From: Candidatus Zambryskiibacteriota bacterium
GTDB lineage: Bacteria; Patescibacteriota; Minisyncoccia; Phycocordibacterales; Zambryskibacteraceae
NCBI GenBank assembly: GCA_024654145.1
Contig: JANLIM010000073.1
Location: 1 to 14,786 of the forward strand
Reading direction: 5' to 3'
Length of the DNA: 14,786 nucleotides
Shown: in pieces, positions 12,413-14,786 of the stretch
How the letters are laid out: the number at the start of each line of letters is the position of its first letter
Position numbering within the stretch: the first letter of the stretch is position 1
Notes under the pieces: model-generated
The model's database searches: none
What the model was told of the DNA's origin: nothing
The model's input: only the letters and a program-made list of their open reading frames with translations
Translations under genes and position numbers: made by a program

Positions 12413-14281
12413 ATGAAAGAAGGAAAAGCAGCTTCCAAAACCTATCTTGTCGAGGTAACCCCTCTTACCAAAGGGCCCGGTCTTGGGACACTTTCCTACT
12501 TCTCCACCACCCGACTTGCTCCCGGCACACTCGTCAGAGTTCCAGTAAGAAAGGGTTTGACATACGCCGTAATCATTAATTCAAAGAGTGCGCTCAGCGC
12601 CAAAAGCGAGATCAGGCAAGCAGGCTATACTTTGAAAAAAATTGCTAAAAAAGATTTGCTTGATGCGGGATTTTCACCTGAATTTCTTTCTGCTGTTCAA
12701 AAGACAGCCTTTTATTACGCATGTTCCGCGGGCGCTCTTCTCACTAGCCTCATTCCCAAAATGATTTTGGAAGACCCAGTGCGTTACTTGAAAATTCAGA
12801 AAAAAAAGAAGGAAGCACCCCTCCAGGAAACTCTACTTCTCCAGATGGAGACAGATGAACGCTACGGGCAGTACAGAGGACTCGTGCGCCAATGCTTCGC
12901 CAGACAAGCTTCAGTCCTTTTCGTAGTGCCGACTCATCTAGATGCCGCAAGGGCATACAAGCTCTTGAGCCAGGGTATAGAGCAATATGTGTATGTCTTC
13001 ACACTTAAAGGCAAAGCTTCTGAAGCCGGAGACTTGTGGCAGAAGGCAATGGAAGAAAAGCACCCTATTCTCCTTATCACCACTTCAGCCGGAGCCACCT
13101 TCGACCGGTCGGACATTGATACGGTCATCATGGAAAGGGAGAATTCCCGAGCTTACCGCACACTCTCCCGACCATACATTCACCTCAAAGTATTTCTTGA
13201 GCACTTGGCAAAAGAATCAGGTAAGCAATTAGTCCTCGGAGACTCCGTCCTTTCCACAGAGACTCTGTGGAAAGAGAAGCGAGGCGACTACGGCGAGCTC
13301 TCTCTTATCCGCTGGCGCCTGCCTGCGGCACAAACGACCCTCGTAGATGCAAGTGCTCGCCCAGACCAAAACGGCAAATTTGAAATTTTTTCTCCAGAAC
13401 TTAAGGCGCTTATTGCTAAGGCACTTGAAGAGAAAGAAAGAATTTTTTTATTCGGAGCGCGCAAAGGACTTGCACCTACGACAGTTTGTGGCGATTGTGG
13501 TTTTGTTCTGCCATGTCTAAATTGCAGTGCTCCAGTGGTGCTCCACAAGCAGAGAGGCGGGGAAAATATTTATATTTGTCACGCATGTGGCACACGACGC
13601 GACAGCACAACCACCTGCGGTTATTGTAAAAGTTGGAAACTGGTACCTCTCGGCATAGGCATAGAGAGAATAGCGGCCGAAGCTAGAGAACTATTTCATG
13701 GAGTAGAAGTTGAGATTCTAGACAAAGACCACGCCTCTACCGACAAAAAAGCTGCGAGTATTGCTAAAAAATTTACAGAAAATGGCGGCATACTGGTCGG
13801 CACAGAACTCGCACTTTTCCACCTAGACAAAGTCCCCTACACTGCACTTATCTCGGCGGATTCGCTATTTTCTATCCCCGATTTTAGCATCAACGACCGC
13901 ATCTTTTACCTCGTGAGCCGTCTCCGTGAGATGACGCAGAATGAATCTCTTATCCAGACTAGAAACATCGGTAAGCAAATCCTGGCGTGGGCATCTTTTG
14001 GTAACATCATCGACTTTTATTTAAATGAGATAGCGGAACGCAAAGACCTACTTTACCCACCGTTCTCTATCTTTATCAAAGTTGAATCTCTTTCTCCGCG
14101 CGCATCTCAGGAAATTATGCGAGCTAAAGACCTGTTTCTCAAGTGGCATCCTGAAAGCTATAAGAACTCACTCATTATAAGAGTCCCCAGAGCAGAGTGG
14201 CCAGACGAAGAGCTTGTCCATACCCTCTCTTTGCTCGGGCGCGAATTTAGTATTAAAGTGGACCCTGAGAGCATACTTTGA
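12413..14281 (+). CDS. priA: PriA-like primosomal protein N' with degenerate helicase motifs (622 aa)
   Basis: PriA recognises stalled forks and reloads the replicative helicase. The N-terminal DNA-binding region (about 10-110) and the zinc module (C359, C362, C368, C371, C389, C392, C402, C405) are intact, and the C-terminal part (GTELALF, SADSLFSIPDFSINDRIF, RKDLLYPPFSIFIKV) follows the PriA order. The ATPase motifs are not recognisable: where Walker A is expected the sequence reads LLLQMETDERYGQY (about 142-155), the DEEH box reads MERENSRAYR (about 240-249), and the GRAGR motif reads SRLREMTQN (about 502-510). It is therefore probably a structural, helicase-inactive PriA, as annotated for actinobacterial PriA. 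ATG at 12413 is preferred over GTG at 12410 because TACTAT lies 6 nt upstream. The stop overlaps the def start (TGATG). Confidence 0.88.
   Translation: MKEGKAASKTYLVEVTPLTKGPGLGTLSYFSTTRLAPGTLVRVPVRKGLTYAVIINSKSALSAKSEIRQAGYTLKKIAKKDLLDAGFSPEFLSAVQKTAFYYACSAGALLTSLIPKMILEDPVRYLKIQKKKKEAPLQETLLLQMETDERYGQYRGLVRQCFARQASVLFVVPTHLDAARAYKLLSQGIEQYVYVFTLKGKASEAGDLWQKAMEEKHPILLITTSAGATFDRSDIDTVIMERENSRAYRTLSRPYIHLKVFLEHLAKESGKQLVLGDSVLSTETLWKEKRGDYGELSLIRWRLPAAQTTLVDASARPDQNGKFEIFSPELKALIAKALEEKERIFLFGARKGLAPTTVCGDCGFVLPCLNCSAPVVLHKQRGGENIYICHACGTRRDSTTTCGYCKSWKLVPLGIGIERIAAEARELFHGVEVEILDKDHASTDKKAASIAKKFTENGGILVGTELALFHLDKVPYTALISADSLFSIPDFSINDRIFYLVSRLREMTQNESLIQTRNIGKQILAWASFGNIIDFYLNEIAERKDLLYPPFSIFIKVESLSPRASQEIMRAKDLFLKWHPESYKNSLIIRVPRAEWPDEELVHTLSLLGREFSIKVDPESIL
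13237..13274 (+). repeat. Two adjacent perfect palindromes inside priA
   Basis: CGGAG-A-CTCCG (13237-13247) is followed two bases later by CTTTCCACAGAG-A-CTCTGTGGAAAG (13250-13274). Both are exact around a single central A within GAGACTC. They encode LGDSVLSTETLWKEK, where ordinary PriA has its SATPSLES-like motif. Confidence 0.6.
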
Positions 14282-14786
14282 TGACCAGCAGCCAACAACT
14301 AACAACAAACACGAAGAAAAAGGGTTCGATTGTCAGCCGTGATGCGGCTGTGCTTCGTGCTGTAGCTAAGCCGGTGGACCCTAAAGATATCGGGGCAAAA
14401 AAGATCGGAAACATTTTGAATAAAATGAAAGAAGCGGTGCATACCGAAGATGATGGGGTCGCTATCGCCGCACCACAAATCGGCGAGAGTCTGCGTATCT
14501 TTGTGGTAAAGGGAGAAGCTCTGGCATTGGCCAAGCAAAGCAAGAGTATTAAAGTGAACATGGAGTTAAAGGACCTCGTATTCATCAACCCAGAAATCAT
14601 TAAAACCTCGAGAAAAAAGAAAAAGATGGAAGAAGGTTGCCTCTCCGTCCGCTGGCTCTATGGTGAGGTAGAAAGATTTGAAAAGGTAACCATCTCTGCA
14701 TACGACGAATTTGGCAACAAAAGTGTCCTGGGAGCCTCAGGGCTCATGGCCCAGATTTTCCAACACGAGATAGACCATCTCGATGG
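14281..14786 (+). CDS. def: Peptide deformylase Def, 3' end outside the window (at least 168 aa)
   Basis: Def removes the formyl group from N-terminal Met of new proteins, using a metal held by one Cys and two His. All three motifs are visible: GVAIAAPQIG (59-68, motif GxGxAAxQ with Ile at the third position), EEGCLSV (117-123, ligand Cys120) and QHEIDHLDG (161-169; His162, catalytic Glu163, His166). The frame is open at the right edge just after motif 3, so only the C-terminal tail is missing. The N-terminus is longer than usual by roughly 15 residues, and residues 2-11 (SSQQLTTNT) are encoded by a 7-bp-period repeat. The ATG overlaps the priA stop as TGATG, so translation is probably coupled. 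Confidence 0.95.
   Translation, partial: MTSSQQLTTNTKKKGSIVSRDAAVLRAVAKPVDPKDIGAKKIGNILNKMKEAVHTEDDGVAIAAPQIGESLRIFVVKGEALALAKQSKSIKVNMELKDLVFINPEIIKTSRKKKKMEEGCLSVRWLYGEVERFEKVTISAYDEFGNKSVLGASGLMAQIFQHEIDHLD
14286..14313 (+). repeat. Heptamer-period repeat at the start of def
   Basis: Four imperfect 7-bp units, CAGCAGC, CAACAAC, TAACAAC and AAACACG, begin 5 nt into the def ATG. They share the TAACAAC theme with the uvrC/ddl gap (1949-1980) and are translated as part of the Def N-terminal extension. Confidence 0.65.

Overview
The window looks like chromosome from a Patescibacteria (CPR) bacterium, most likely Parcubacteria/Paceibacteria. The reasons are compact genes with short or overlapping junctions, a shortened UvrC, a PriA-like protein without recognisable helicase motifs, a Ddl-like ligase with an abbreviated ligase core, a KGG stress protein and a DUF5670 (lmo0937-type) micro-membrane protein, and many short palindromic and 7-bp-period repeats. 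The taxon is inferred from protein flavour and layout, not from a search.

Layout. Bases 1-310 hold an array of diverged compound palindromic repeats and no gene. Two small Shine-Dalgarno-led plus-strand genes follow (404-643 unknown; 701-955 KGG protein), closed by a strong terminator (979-1010). From 1036 to 12384 every gene is on the minus strand. In transcription order they are mreB, a DUF5670 protein, tgt, a small membrane protein, uvrB, a patatin-like gene, a remnant of a second uvrB 3' end, a TrpR-related (YerC/YecD-type) regulator, uvrA, uvrC and ddl-like. From 12413 the plus strand carries priA-like and then def, which runs off the window.

How it works together. All three nucleotide-excision-repair subunits lie in one locus. 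uvrA and uvrC overlap by ATGA. A TrpR-like regulator lies between uvrB and uvrA. Nearly identical long palindromes lie over its own promoter and in front of uvrA, so it probably autoregulates and may control uvrA-uvrC. mreB and priA diverge from a 28-bp gap with overlapping -10 boxes. Several housekeeping genes (ddl-like, the regulator, uvrB, priA) have a -10-like hexamer exactly 6 nt before ATG and no Shine-Dalgarno, which is the geometry of leaderless transcripts. The small accessory genes have classical Shine-Dalgarno sites.

Most notable: (i) two families of short palindromic elements sit inside both uvrA and uvrC, in the same orientation and reading frame, one with compensatory base changes; (ii) the paired operators around the TrpR-like gene; (iii) a patatin gene apparently brought in together with a replacement uvrB 3' end, leaving the old end behind; (iv) the leaderless-promoter cohort.
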